From: Actinospineispora eucalypti
Lineage (GTDB): Bacteria > Actinomycetota > Actinomycetes > Mycobacteriales > Pseudonocardiaceae
Length of the DNA: 64,000 nt
Assembly: GCA_014208095.1 (NCBI GenBank)
Contig: JACHMT010000003.1
Span: 496,001 to 560,000 of the forward strand
Direction: 5' to 3'
The notes under the pieces were generated by a model. It searched no databases and had not been told where the DNA came from. It worked only from the letters and a program-made list of their open reading frames with translations. Both the position numbers and the translations under genes were made by a program. Positions 55,324 through 63,464 of this stretch are shown here, in pieces (positions within the stretch are counted from its first letter, which is position 1; each line of letters begins with the position of its first letter).

Positions 55324-56214
55324 GTGGTGGTGGATCTGGTCGGGGGGTGTCGGGCGTTCGTGAGTGTGAGCGAGGCCGGCAGCTTCACCGCGGGGGCGGC
55401 GATCGCCCGCATCCCGCAGCCGGTGGCCAGCCGGCGCATCGCCGCGCTGGAGCGTCACCTCGGCGAGCGGCTGTTCGACCGGTCCACCCGGCGCGCCCGG
55501 CTCACCCCGTTCGGCCGGGACATGTTGCCCACCGCGAAGCGCCTGGTACACCTGGTCGACGCCATGGAGCACGACGCTCGGCGGGCCAGGCAGCGCCCGC
55601 TGCGGCTCGCCGTCCCGGACACCTGTACTACCCGCGACCTGGCCGAACTCGACGCCGAAGGTCGTGCGCTGGACGTCTACCTGGAGTTCCGGCCGGCTCC
55701 GCCGGCGGAGCGCGCGGAGCTGGTGCGTACCCAGGAGGTGCGGGCCGCGCTGGTCGCGGTGCCCGCCCCGGAGGGCGCCTGGACCGTGCCGCTTGGCCTG
55801 GCCGGCGCGGTGCGGCCGACCACGAGCGTGATCTACCTGGACACCTTGCGGGTGGGCCGGACCGGCCGGCCGCCGCGCAGGGTGTGGCTGCAGCCGGAGG
55901 ACGACGTGCCGCACATCCGGGACCGGGTGATCCGGGTGCGCGACTCCGTGGGACTGGCACCGACCCAGGTCACCGTGGCCGACTCCCTCACCTCGGCCGC
56001 CGCCAGCGTGTTCGGCTCGGGGGACCTGCTGCTCTGCTCGGCGGTGCAGGCCCGCGAGTTGGGCCTGCACTGGCGGCCGCTGGGTGAGACCTCACTGGCC
56101 CGCGGCTTCGACGTCGGCGCAACGCTGGGCGACGACGCCGATCGGCTGCGCACGCGCCTGCGCGACGGCATCGCCCGCTGCCTCGGTGTGCCGGACGCCG
56201 AGGGTGATGAGTAG
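55324..56214 (+). CDS. LysR-family regulator, probable beta-lactamase regulator (BlaA/AmpR-like)
   Basis: 296 residues from the first of three consecutive GTG codons; GTG 55330 would suit a leaderless transcript. The N-terminal helix-turn-helix reads FVSVSEAGSFTAGAAIARIPQPVASRRIAALERHLGERLFDRSTR, diagnostic for LysR. The effector domain is weakly conserved. The divergent arrangement with a class A beta-lactamase matches AmpR-ampC and, in actinomycetes, BlaA-blaL of Streptomyces cacaoi. The downstream hydrolase starts 3 bases after its stop, so they form an operon. Confidence 0.85.
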   Translation: MVVDLVGGCRAFVSVSEAGSFTAGAAIARIPQPVASRRIAALERHLGERLFDRSTRRARLTPFGRDMLPTAKRLVHLVDAMEHDARRARQRPLRLAVPDTCTTRDLAELDAEGRALDVYLEFRPAPPAERAELVRTQEVRAALVAVPAPEGAWTVPLGLAGAVRPTTSVIYLDTLRVGRTGRPPRRVWLQPEDDVPHIRDRVIRVRDSVGLAPTQVTVADSLTSAAASVFGSGDLLLCSAVQARELGLHWRPLGETSLARGFDVGATLGDDADRLRTRLRDGIARCLGVPDAEGDE

Positions 56215-56217
56215 AGC

Positions 56218-57501
56218 GTGACGACGAAGCTGGTTGCGGTCCTGCTCGGGGTGGCACTCCTGGCCGGATGCGGCGCGAACGACGCCGACGGTGCCCCGCC
56301 TGGTGCCGCGCCCCCCGGAGCCGCTCTGACCGGTCCCGCTCCGCCCGGTGTTCCGTCGACCGGTGCCGTTCCGCCCGGTGCGGTGCCGCCGGCCGGGTCC
56401 GCTCCGCCGGGCAGTGCCGTGCCGTCGGCTGGGTCCGCTCCGCCGGGCACCGCCGCTCCGCCGGGCACCGCCGTGCCGCCGGGCAGTGCCGTGCCGCCGG
56501 GCAGTGCCGTGCTGCGGGGCAGTGCCGAATCACCGGTCCCGGCGCCGCCGAGCGATGTCCCGGCGTCGGTGCTGGTCACGCCCGGTGAGCGATCCGGCAA
56601 CTTGGAGTCGCTGACCCTGCCCACCGGCGCCAGGTTCCGGGTCGTCGCCAACTTTCCGATGGCCGGCGCCAAGGACGTGACCCGCGCGGTGATCGTCGTG
56701 CACGGCGACGGACGCACCGCCAAGGTCGACTTCGACCGGATGCTGGCCGCCGCCCGAGCCGCCGGCGTCGACCGGCAAACGATCATCGTTGCGCCGTGGT
56801 TCCTGGCGGACGGCCGCGACCGGCTGGCGCCCGACGAGATCGCCTGGCAGGACCAGACGTGGAAGCAGGGCTACGCCTCCGAACAGGGGGATCTCTCCAG
56901 CTTCATGGTGATGGACCAGCTGATCGCCTCGCTGGCCAGCCGCCAGCGGTTCCCCGCGATGCGGCACATCACACTGGCCGGGCACTCGGCCGGCGGGCAG
57001 TTCACCCAGCGCTATGCCGTCTTCGGCCGGGCACCCGAGACACTGCCCTGGATGGCGTTCAACTTCTCGGTGATGAACCCGTCCAGCTACGTCTACTTCG
57101 GCCCGGAACGGCCAACCTCGGACGGCACGCGCTTCACCGTCCCGCCGGCCGAGAGCTGCCCGGGTTACAACGACTACCGGTATGGCCTGCAACGCCGGCA
57201 GGGGTACGTCGCCGCGCTGACTCCCGAGCAGGCGCTGCGGCGTTACCTCGGCCGCCGAGTGACCATCCTCAACGGCGCTGGCGACACCCTCGCCAACCAC
57301 AACCTGGACACCACCTGTCCCGCCAACCTGGAGGGTCCGTCGCGGCTGGCCAGAGGCACCTATTATTACAACCGCATACACAGTGTATACCCGGAGGCGC
57401 CCCACGATCATGTGGTGATCCCCGGGGTCGGTCACGACACCGGGCGGATGTTCGCCAGCCGGCAGAGCTGGCCGTCGCTGTTCGGGGTCACCAACTGGTG
57501 A
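56218..57501 (+). CDS. Lipoprotein alpha/beta-hydrolase
   Basis: 427 residues from GTG 56218. A lipobox LLAGC is followed by about 90 residues of repeats such as AVPPGS and APPGT that tether the enzyme. The hydrolase domain has VIVVHGDGR (oxyanion region), the nucleophile elbow GHSAGG, and a catalytic-His candidate in GVGHDTGRMF. The substrate is unknown; it is extracellular and membrane-anchored. It lies in an operon with the LysR gene, which may link it to the cell-wall or beta-lactam response. Many CCG/GGC repeats in the linker make this segment prone to length change. Confidence 0.85.
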   Translation: MTTKLVAVLLGVALLAGCGANDADGAPPGAAPPGAALTGPAPPGVPSTGAVPPGAVPPAGSAPPGSAVPSAGSAPPGTAAPPGTAVPPGSAVPPGSAVLRGSAESPVPAPPSDVPASVLVTPGERSGNLESLTLPTGARFRVVANFPMAGAKDVTRAVIVVHGDGRTAKVDFDRMLAAARAAGVDRQTIIVAPWFLADGRDRLAPDEIAWQDQTWKQGYASEQGDLSSFMVMDQLIASLASRQRFPAMRHITLAGHSAGGQFTQRYAVFGRAPETLPWMAFNFSVMNPSSYVYFGPERPTSDGTRFTVPPAESCPGYNDYRYGLQRRQGYVAALTPEQALRRYLGRRVTILNGAGDTLANHNLDTTCPANLEGPSRLARGTYYYNRIHSVYPEAPHDHVVIPGVGHDTGRMFASRQSWPSLFGVTNW

Positions 57502-57513
57502 GTGCTGTCGGAG

Positions 57514-57740
57514 AACAGAACCGCCGCCAAGGCCGTTCCGCTGGTCGCCAAGGGCGCCAGGCACACGCGGTCGATCGGGGACGCCGTGACGGCAAGCCCG
57601 CTCACCACCGCCCGCCTGACCACCTGGCACGCGCGGACATCGATACGGAATGGCACGACCTGCTGAAGCGGGCGGTCGCGGCGGGCTATGGCGAGCACAG
57701 CACCTCGGCTCTGGTGGAATTGCTGAAGAAACCGGGCTGA
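57514..57740 (+). pseudogene. Remnant of imine-reductase-like NAD(P)-dependent oxidoreductase
   Basis: In one frame 57514 onward reads NRTAAKAVPLVAKGARHTRS and IGDAVTASPLTTARLT, like the end of the Rossmann strand and following helices of imine reductases. In another frame about 57633-57740 reads DIDTEWHDLLKRAVAAGYGE and ALVELLKKPG, like the C-terminus of the same family. Most of the middle is missing and the two parts are out of frame. A GTG at 57498 overlapping the hydrolase stop would open an 80-codon ORF ending at the same place, but its first half resembles nothing. Confidence 0.55.
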
Positions 57741-57753
57741 TGGGGAGGCTGAG

Positions 57754-58650
57754 GTGCACAACCTGATCGCGCGGCTGCGCGAGGAGTTGGACGACGGCGG
57801 GCTGCGCGGCTCGTTCCTGGTCCGTGATCTGGGTACCGGGCAGGAGATCGGCATCGACCCGGACTGGGAGTTGCCCAACGCCTCGCTGGTGAAGGTCCCA
57901 CTGGCCGCCGCGACCCTGGACCGGATCCGCCGGGGCGAGCTGGACGGCGCCACTCTGATCGACATCCAGCCCGGCGGGGTCACCACTCCAGGGCCGACCG
58001 GCCTGACCAGGTTCCGCCACCCGGCGCGGGTGGCGATCGACGACCTGCTCCACCTGTCCATCGCGATCAGCGACGGCACCGCCACCGACGCACTGTTCGA
58101 GCTGACCCCGACGGCCGAGGTCACCGCGATGCTCCGCGAGTGGGGGCTCCCCGGGATCACCGCGCGCCACCCGATCGGCGAGCTGATGGACACTCCCGCC
58201 GAGCGGTTCGAGCGCGCGGAGATCCACCTGGCCCACTCGCTGGCCATCGACTCCGCCACCGCCGGCCAGGGGCATGCGATCCCGCAGCTGGACATCAGCC
58301 GGGCCAGCTCCGGCTCGGCCCGCGCGTTCGTCAACCTGCTCGAGGCGCTGTGGACCCCGTCCAAGATCGACGCGACGGTGGCCGCCCGGGTGCGCGAGCT
58401 GATGGGGGAGAACCTGCTGCGCCAGCGGCTGACCCCGGACTTCGCCTCCGACGCCAGCCGGTGGTCGTCCAAGACCGGCACGCTGCTCAACCTGCGTCAC
58501 GAGGTCGGCGTGGTGGAACACGCGGACGGCCAGGTATGCGCGGTTGCCGCGCTCACCGAGTCCCGGGTCCCGGCCGCCACCCAGCCCGGCGCCGAGGCGC
58601 TGATGGCCCGGGTCGCCCGTACTCTGCGTGACCACTTGCGTGCCGGTTAG
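57754..58650 (+). CDS. Cytosolic serine beta-lactamase-like protein (BlaB-like)
   Basis: 298 residues from GTG 57754 with a strong GGGGAGG just upstream. Serine penicillin-recognising motifs are present: SLVK (SxxK) after ELPNA, SDG in AISDGTATD, and SKTGT (KTG). A class A ExxLN is not evident and there is no signal peptide. In Streptomyces cacaoi, BlaB has the same three motifs, is not exported and is needed with BlaA for induction of the beta-lactamase BlaL. The same direction and closeness to the LysR gene here support an analogous sensory role; simple beta-lactamase activity remains possible. Confidence 0.8.
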   Translation: MHNLIARLREELDDGGLRGSFLVRDLGTGQEIGIDPDWELPNASLVKVPLAAATLDRIRRGELDGATLIDIQPGGVTTPGPTGLTRFRHPARVAIDDLLHLSIAISDGTATDALFELTPTAEVTAMLREWGLPGITARHPIGELMDTPAERFERAEIHLAHSLAIDSATAGQGHAIPQLDISRASSGSARAFVNLLEALWTPSKIDATVAARVRELMGENLLRQRLTPDFASDASRWSSKTGTLLNLRHEVGVVEHADGQVCAVAALTESRVPAATQPGAEALMARVARTLRDHLRAG

Positions 58651-58704
58651 CCAACTATGTGGGTCATGGCTTGTTGAGCGCCTGCTCGATAAGTTGCCGC
58701 CGTG

Positions 58705-59334
58705 ATGCGTTCTCGGATCTTCGGGCTGCTTGCCGCCCTGTCCCCGGCATTGTTCGTCGCAGTCGTGCACACCCCGGTGGCTTCGGCGCAGCCGAGGCTG
58801 CACTGTGATGAGCCCGGCGAGAAGATGTGCCTGTTCGACGGAGCCAACTACACCGGGAACCTCACCCTCTACGGGAATCTCGGTCCTGGCTGTTCCGACA
58901 TCGGCGTCTCCAAGAGGTCGTTCCGGGCCAGCACCGAGTACGGCGGAACGCTGTACGAGACGACCGACTGCAAGGGACGGTCGATCCAGGTGGTGAAGGG
59001 CAGCCAGAACCCGGACATCGGCTTCGCGGCGCAGAGCTGGAACCAGTCGGCCGAGTGTGACGTCCCGCAGACCTTGTGCCTGTTCGACGAGCCCGACTAC
59101 GGCGGCGCGATCATGGAGATCAAGGACATCGGCAACAACCAGTGTCTGAACCTGGACTCGGGCAAGCAGTCCTTCCAGGCCGGCTCGCAGCGCGAGGGTT
59201 ACCTCTACGAACAGGGCAACTGCGCGGGCAGCGCGATCACCGCGGTGACCCATGGCCAGAAGAACCCCGACATCGGCGGTGTGGCGCACAGCTTCAAGCA
59301 GGCCTGCGTGTCCTGTCGCGCCCGGCCCAACTAG
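58705..59334 (+). CDS. Secreted peptidase-inhibitor family I36-like protein (two domains)
   Basis: 209 residues from ATG 58705 (GTG 58702 alternative). A signal peptide ends at PVASAQP. The mature part has two copies of a Cys-containing crystallin-like domain: MCLFDGANYTGN ... NPDIGFAAQSW and LCLFDEPDYGGA ... NPDIGGVAHSF. Family I36 (such as the Streptomyces metalloproteinase inhibitor SMPI) has this fold; here it is duplicated. The target is unknown. It ends before a strong hairpin shared with the converging regulator gene. Confidence 0.8.
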   Translation: MRSRIFGLLAALSPALFVAVVHTPVASAQPRLHCDEPGEKMCLFDGANYTGNLTLYGNLGPGCSDIGVSKRSFRASTEYGGTLYETTDCKGRSIQVVKGSQNPDIGFAAQSWNQSAECDVPQTLCLFDEPDYGGAIMEIKDIGNNQCLNLDSGKQSFQAGSQREGYLYEQGNCAGSAITAVTHGQKNPDIGGVAHSFKQACVSCRARPN

Positions 59335-59356
59335 GTATCGCCCGCGAGGCACCCGG

Positions 59357-59400
59357 TTTGTACGCCGCGCACCCGCTGAAACCGGTGCGCGGCGTACAAA
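59357..59400. terminator. Bidirectional terminator hairpin
   Basis: A perfect 17-bp inverted repeat (TTTGTACGCCGCGCACC and its complement) with a 10-base loop, between the converging genes ending at 59334 and 59430. The arms start and end in T/A runs on both strands. Confidence 0.85.
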
Positions 59401-59429
59401 ACGTGAGCGTGGGGGCGACGCCTAGACGG

Positions 59430-61823
59430 CTAGGGCTCTGGGTGCTCCCGGAGGTACCAGGCGACCAGTTCTTGTCGATTGTGCAGGCCGCACTTACGCA
59501 GAATGTTTCCGACGTGCGTTTGCACGGTGCGGATCGAGATCACCAACCGCTGGGCGATTTGGGCGTTGGTACCTCCTCGCGCGATCAGCGCGGCAATCTG
59601 CTCCTCGCGCTCCGTCAGCCGTTCCGGCGTACCCGCCGGCGGTGTGCTCGGCGTGGGCGCGTGCGGACCCTCGTCCAGGGTCAGCTCGAGGACCCGGTGG
59701 TACGCCTCCGCGCGCGGTAGCCCGGTGAACTTGCCCTGCTCGAAGGCGCGCAGGTACGCCCGTTCGCCCAGCAGATCCTGGGCGAGTTGCTCGGCTTCGA
59801 CGGTCGCGGTGCGGAAGGGACCCAGCCCGGTCAGCTCGACCCCGGTCCACTGTCGCAGGCGGTACGCGCCACCAAGGATCCGGGCGATCTTCTCCACGTG
59901 GCCGGTGTCCGGTGTTTCGCCCTGGTCCGACCGGGCACGCAACTCGGTGGCCAGCACCCACGCCACGACGTGCGTGCCCCATACCGTCCCCCACTGGTCG
60001 CCGATGTCGCGCTGGGCGCGCAATGACTCGCGGGCCAACCGCAGCCCACCGCGGTGATCGGCGTGCCGCGACCGGGCGAGGCTCACTGCCCACTTCGCCC
60101 AGGAGATCTGCCACACCACCTGCTGTTGGAGCGAGTTTTCCAGGTGCCGGTTGGACACGGCCAGCGCGACCTCGCGGTCGGCGAAAAAGCTGGCCGCGAT
60201 CGACCGCATCGTCTCGACCATGGCCCGGTCCGCGGCGGAGACACCCGCCGATCGCAAGTCGTCCAGAACCCGGGCGAACATCTCGACCGATCGCTCGTCG
60301 GACTCCACCAACAGGGCATACGCCGACTCGAACAACCCGACCGCGCCATGTACGTCTTCCCGCCCGGGCGCGGAACGAATCGCCACCAGGTACTCCTTGG
60401 CGGCTCGGGGATCGCCCTGGCACAGCGTGAGCCACCCGGCGAAGGCCGTCGCGGTCAACCGCAGTGTCGCGGCCGCATGGTCATCCTCGAGCTGTCCTCG
60501 GGCATGCCGCAGAACGCGGTCCAACCAGGCGCGTCCCTCGCCGGGCCATCCGACGAAGAACCAGGTCCGCAACCGGGTCAGGTTGATCGCTATCTCCAGG
60601 CTCCGCGTCGGTTCGGCGTGGGAGAGGCCGTACTCCATGGCCGCGCGCAGGTTCGGCATCTCGGTGCGTGCCCACTGCAGCCAGTGCACCTCTCGCGGGC
60701 TGAACCAGTCGTCGGCGGCCTCGGCCGCCAAGCGCTGGTAGTAGTCGCGGTGGCGCACCCGGAACGTGGATTCCTGGCCGCGCCGTTCGAGCAGCTGAGC
60801 CCCGTACTCGCGCAATGTCTCCAGGAACCGATAGCGGGTGCGCTCGCTTCGGCGCTCGACGACGAGCAACGACTGCCGCACCAACCCGGTGAGCAGGTCG
60901 AGCACGTCCTCGGCGGCGATGCCCGCGCCGGCACATACCTCCTCCGCCGCGGCCAGGTCGAACCCGCCGGCGAACACGGAACTGCGCTCCCAGAGCAGCT
61001 GCTCCTGCTCGCTGCACAGGTGGTGGCTCCACTCGACGACCTGCCGCAGCGTCTGGTGCGCGGGCTGCCCCGGCCGGACGCCCCCGGTCAGCAACCGGAA
61101 CCGGTCCTCCAGCCGTTCCAGCACCTCCGCGACCGACAGGGTGTGCATTCGTCCGGCCGCGAGCTCGATGGCCAGCGGCAATCCGTCCAGTCGGCGGCAG
61201 ATCTCCATGGCCGAGTCGAGGCTGGCCGGCGTCACCGGGACACCGAGCGCCGCGGCGCGTTGCCCTAACAGCTCCAGCGCCTCACCACCGGGGGGCGCGG
61301 AGCTGTCCGGGACGCTCAGCGGCGGCACCGAGATCATGTGCTCACCGGCGCATCCGAGCAGCTTGCGGCTCGTGACCAGTACGTGCAGGTCTGGTGCGGC
61401 GCGCAGCAGGTAGGTCACCAGCGCCGTGGCTTCCTCGGCGAGGTGCTCGCAGTTGTCCAACACCAGAAGGCAGTGCCGATCGGCCAGGTAGTCGGCCAGT
61501 GCCCGCCGCGGTCGCTGCGCCGAGAAGTCACTGAGGTCGAATGCCTCGGCGACCGTTTGCTCGAGCAACGACGAGTCCGCGGTGGCCGGCAGGTTCGCCA
61601 ACTCGACCAACCACACCCCATCGGAGAACACGTGGGACACCTCGGTGGCCAGGCGCAACGCGAACCGGGTTTTTCCCACTCCGCCCACGCCGGTCATCGT
61701 CACCAAACGGGACTCCGCCAGCACTGTCCGGGCTTGCTTGATTTGACCCGCGCGGCCGATGAAATCAGTTACCTCGGCGGGCAGATTGCCCACCGAGCTA
61801 AGACCCGTCCGCCTTGCCGACAC
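59430..61823 (-). CDS. LuxR-family regulator with NB-ARC ATPase and TPR-like region
   Basis: 797 residues from GTG 61823. The N-terminal ATPase has FIGRAGQI, Walker A GVGGVGKTR, Walker B LLVLDNCEH, LVTSRKLL and GLPLAIELAA. A winged-helix and long helical TPR-like region follow. The C-terminus is a LuxR helix-turn-helix: LTEREEQIAALIARGGTNAQIAQRL and VQTHVGNILRKCGLHNRQEL. These proteins are ATP-gated activators common in actinomycete secondary metabolism and stress control. It is divergent from the AraC fragment. Confidence 0.9.
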   Translation of the reverse strand: MSARRTGLSSVGNLPAEVTDFIGRAGQIKQARTVLAESRLVTMTGVGGVGKTRFALRLATEVSHVFSDGVWLVELANLPATADSSLLEQTVAEAFDLSDFSAQRPRRALADYLADRHCLLVLDNCEHLAEEATALVTYLLRAAPDLHVLVTSRKLLGCAGEHMISVPPLSVPDSSAPPGGEALELLGQRAAALGVPVTPASLDSAMEICRRLDGLPLAIELAAGRMHTLSVAEVLERLEDRFRLLTGGVRPGQPAHQTLRQVVEWSHHLCSEQEQLLWERSSVFAGGFDLAAAEEVCAGAGIAAEDVLDLLTGLVRQSLLVVERRSERTRYRFLETLREYGAQLLERRGQESTFRVRHRDYYQRLAAEAADDWFSPREVHWLQWARTEMPNLRAAMEYGLSHAEPTRSLEIAINLTRLRTWFFVGWPGEGRAWLDRVLRHARGQLEDDHAAATLRLTATAFAGWLTLCQGDPRAAKEYLVAIRSAPGREDVHGAVGLFESAYALLVESDERSVEMFARVLDDLRSAGVSAADRAMVETMRSIAASFFADREVALAVSNRHLENSLQQQVVWQISWAKWAVSLARSRHADHRGGLRLARESLRAQRDIGDQWGTVWGTHVVAWVLATELRARSDQGETPDTGHVEKIARILGGAYRLRQWTGVELTGLGPFRTATVEAEQLAQDLLGERAYLRAFEQGKFTGLPRAEAYHRVLELTLDEGPHAPTPSTPPAGTPERLTEREEQIAALIARGGTNAQIAQRLVISIRTVQTHVGNILRKCGLHNRQELVAWYLREHPEP

Positions 61824-61997
61824 AGGCGAACCCTAGCCAGCTACGTACCGATCTACGCATCTCGGCGGATGCGGCACAGGCGCTGCGTGCTCAACCATGT
61901 CGGGCAGCAGATGACCTCCAGCCCAAGAATCCCTTGACCAGCCACCACTAACTGATTCATAGGCGATTGATATTCGCGCGTGCGCCATACCGAAACT

Positions 61998-62009
61998 TGA
62001 GAATTCTCA
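61998..62009. promoter_or_regulatory. Perfect 12-bp palindrome in divergent intergenic region
   Basis: TGAGAATTCTCA lies 47 bases before the AraC-type ORF and 175 bases upstream of the LuxR gene. It is a possible operator. Nothing else was recognised between 61824 and 62055. Confidence 0.3.
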
Positions 62010-62055
62010 GAATTCGCTGTCCGCCGAAACAGCCATCGACACGGAGCGCGCGCAC

Positions 62056-62490
62056 ATGTCACGGTCGCGATTAGCACATGGCCAAGCCGGACCCGCCGTT
62101 ATCCACAGCGGGCAGCTGCTGGCCCAGTGGATCACCGCTGTGCACCGGGCCGACACGGTCAACGTGCCGCCGCGCCCCATCCGCAGGGCCGAGGCCCTGA
62201 TCGTCAAGCATGCGCGCGAGCCGCTGACGGTGACGGACATCGCCGAAGCGGTGGGGCTCTCGGTGCGCGGTCTCCAAGTGGGCTTCAGGCGTCACTTCGG
62301 AACCACCCCGCTGTCCCGGTTGCGTGAGGCACGGTTGGCCGGCGCGCACGCCGAACTCGTGGCCGCCGACCCGACCACGACGACGGTGTCGGCCGTGGCG
62401 ACGGGCTGGGGGTTCTGGCACCTTGGCCGCTTCTCCGCGTCGTACCGCGAGCGCTGGGGGGTCGCCCCCTCCATCACGCTGCGGTCGTGA
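62056..62490 (+). CDS. AraC-family DNA-binding domain, sensor domain missing
   Basis: 144 residues from ATG 62056, 9 bases after GGAG. Residues from about 45 form a complete AraC double helix-turn-helix: LTVTDIAEAVGLSVRGLQVGF and the second with VATGWGFWHLGRFSASYRERWGVAP. Full-length relatives are about 300 residues with an N-terminal ligand domain. Here the frame is closed by a stop at 61960-61962 and the preceding residues resemble no ligand domain. It could be a truncated remnant or a small constitutive regulator. Confidence 0.65.
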   Translation: MSRSRLAHGQAGPAVIHSGQLLAQWITAVHRADTVNVPPRPIRRAEALIVKHAREPLTVTDIAEAVGLSVRGLQVGFRRHFGTTPLSRLREARLAGAHAELVAADPTTTTVSAVATGWGFWHLGRFSASYRERWGVAPSITLRS

Positions 62491-62521
62491 CTGAAACCCC
62501 GGATTCGTGACGAGAGGAGGC

Positions 62522-62550
62522 TTTACCAATGTAAGGGTGCCAGTGGTAAA
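62522..62550. promoter_or_regulatory. Spaced inverted repeat upstream of response regulator
   Basis: TTTACCA (62522-62528) and TGGTAAA (62544-62550) with a 15-base spacer, about 150 bases before the response-regulator start. Confidence 0.35.
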
Positions 62551-62702
62551 TTGTGGTACCGGAGTTATCGCACGGGACCCGTCAGAAGGTTTGGCCGTTC
62601 CTAGGTGTTCAGACGTCTTTTCGACGTGCCCTAGGAGTGAAGGCCGATGATCAATTCGTTGCATGCTGTACCGGTCGTGCGCGGCCTCGCGAGGGCGGAA
62701 CC

Positions 62703-63421
62703 GTGACGGCCGCTCCGATGGTTCAGCGAGATACCGAGTGGCACCAGCAGAGCGCGACCGAGGCGGTTCGCGTCCTGGTCGTGAGCGACGACGAGGCCAT
62801 GCGTGCGGTGCTGCGGCTTGCCGGGTATGAGGTGCGCATCGCCGACGCCGGCGACGACGCCGCCGCCTCGGCCGCGGCATGGGCGCCGACGTTCATGGTT
62901 CAAGATGGCTTCACGGTGGCGCGTTACGTGCGCGGACGTCGGCATGTCGTTCCCGCGGTCTTCCTGTCTCCGGGAGACCGACTGAGCCGCGAGCTGCCCG
63001 GCCTGACCGTGGGCGGGGGGAGTTACCTCGCCAAACCATTCAGTCCCGACGAACTGATCGCCAGTGCGCGCGCCGTGCTGCGTCGCGCTCGTCCTGAATC
63101 CGCCGATCAGCGGGATGACGGCGTGCTGAGGTTCGCGGACCTCGAGCTTCACGAGGACAGTTACGACGTACTTCGGGCCGGTAAACCGATCGTGCTCTCG
63201 CTCACTGAATTCAGGCTGCTCCGCTACTTGATGCACAACGCGGACAAGGTGCTGACCAGGGCGCAAATCCTGGATCACGTCTGGCCGTACGACTTCACGG
63301 GTAATGAACAGCTCGTCGACGCCTACGTACTCAAACTTCGACGGAATTGGATCGGACAGGCTCGCGGCTCATCCATACCGTGCGTGGGGTCGGCTACAGC
63401 CTGAAGTTGCCGCGCGCATAA
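62703..63421 (+). pseudogene. OmpR-family response regulator, degenerate receiver, frameshifted C-terminus
   Basis: From GTG 62703 (the open frame extends further upstream, but the receiver starts at AVRVLVVSDDE). The receiver lacks the segment with the phosphoacceptor Asp: where LDVMLPDxDG should stand the text runs APTFMVQDGFTV. The KPFSPDEL end is kept. The winged helix is good (LSLTEFRLLRYLMHNADKVL, LDHVWPYD, YVLKLRR), but after 63344 a one-base loss in a Lys codon shifts the frame. The other frame then gives RLIHTVRGVGYSL and TAA at 63419-63421; uncorrected, translation ends at 63404. It may be inactive or affected by a sequencing error. Confidence 0.7.
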
Positions 63422-63464
63422 GGGGTTGCTCGGTCAATTCGGGACGAGTCTTGGGGGTGTAATA

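Noticed and set aside
56530..59352. 940-codon minus-strand ORF
   Set aside because: It lies opposite the hydrolase, BlaB-like and I36 genes, which have clear motifs; its product is low-complexity and matches no family.
62553..62702. N-terminal extension of the response regulator to 62553
   Set aside because: The extra 50 residues have no counterpart in OmpR-family proteins, whose receiver starts just after GTG 62703.
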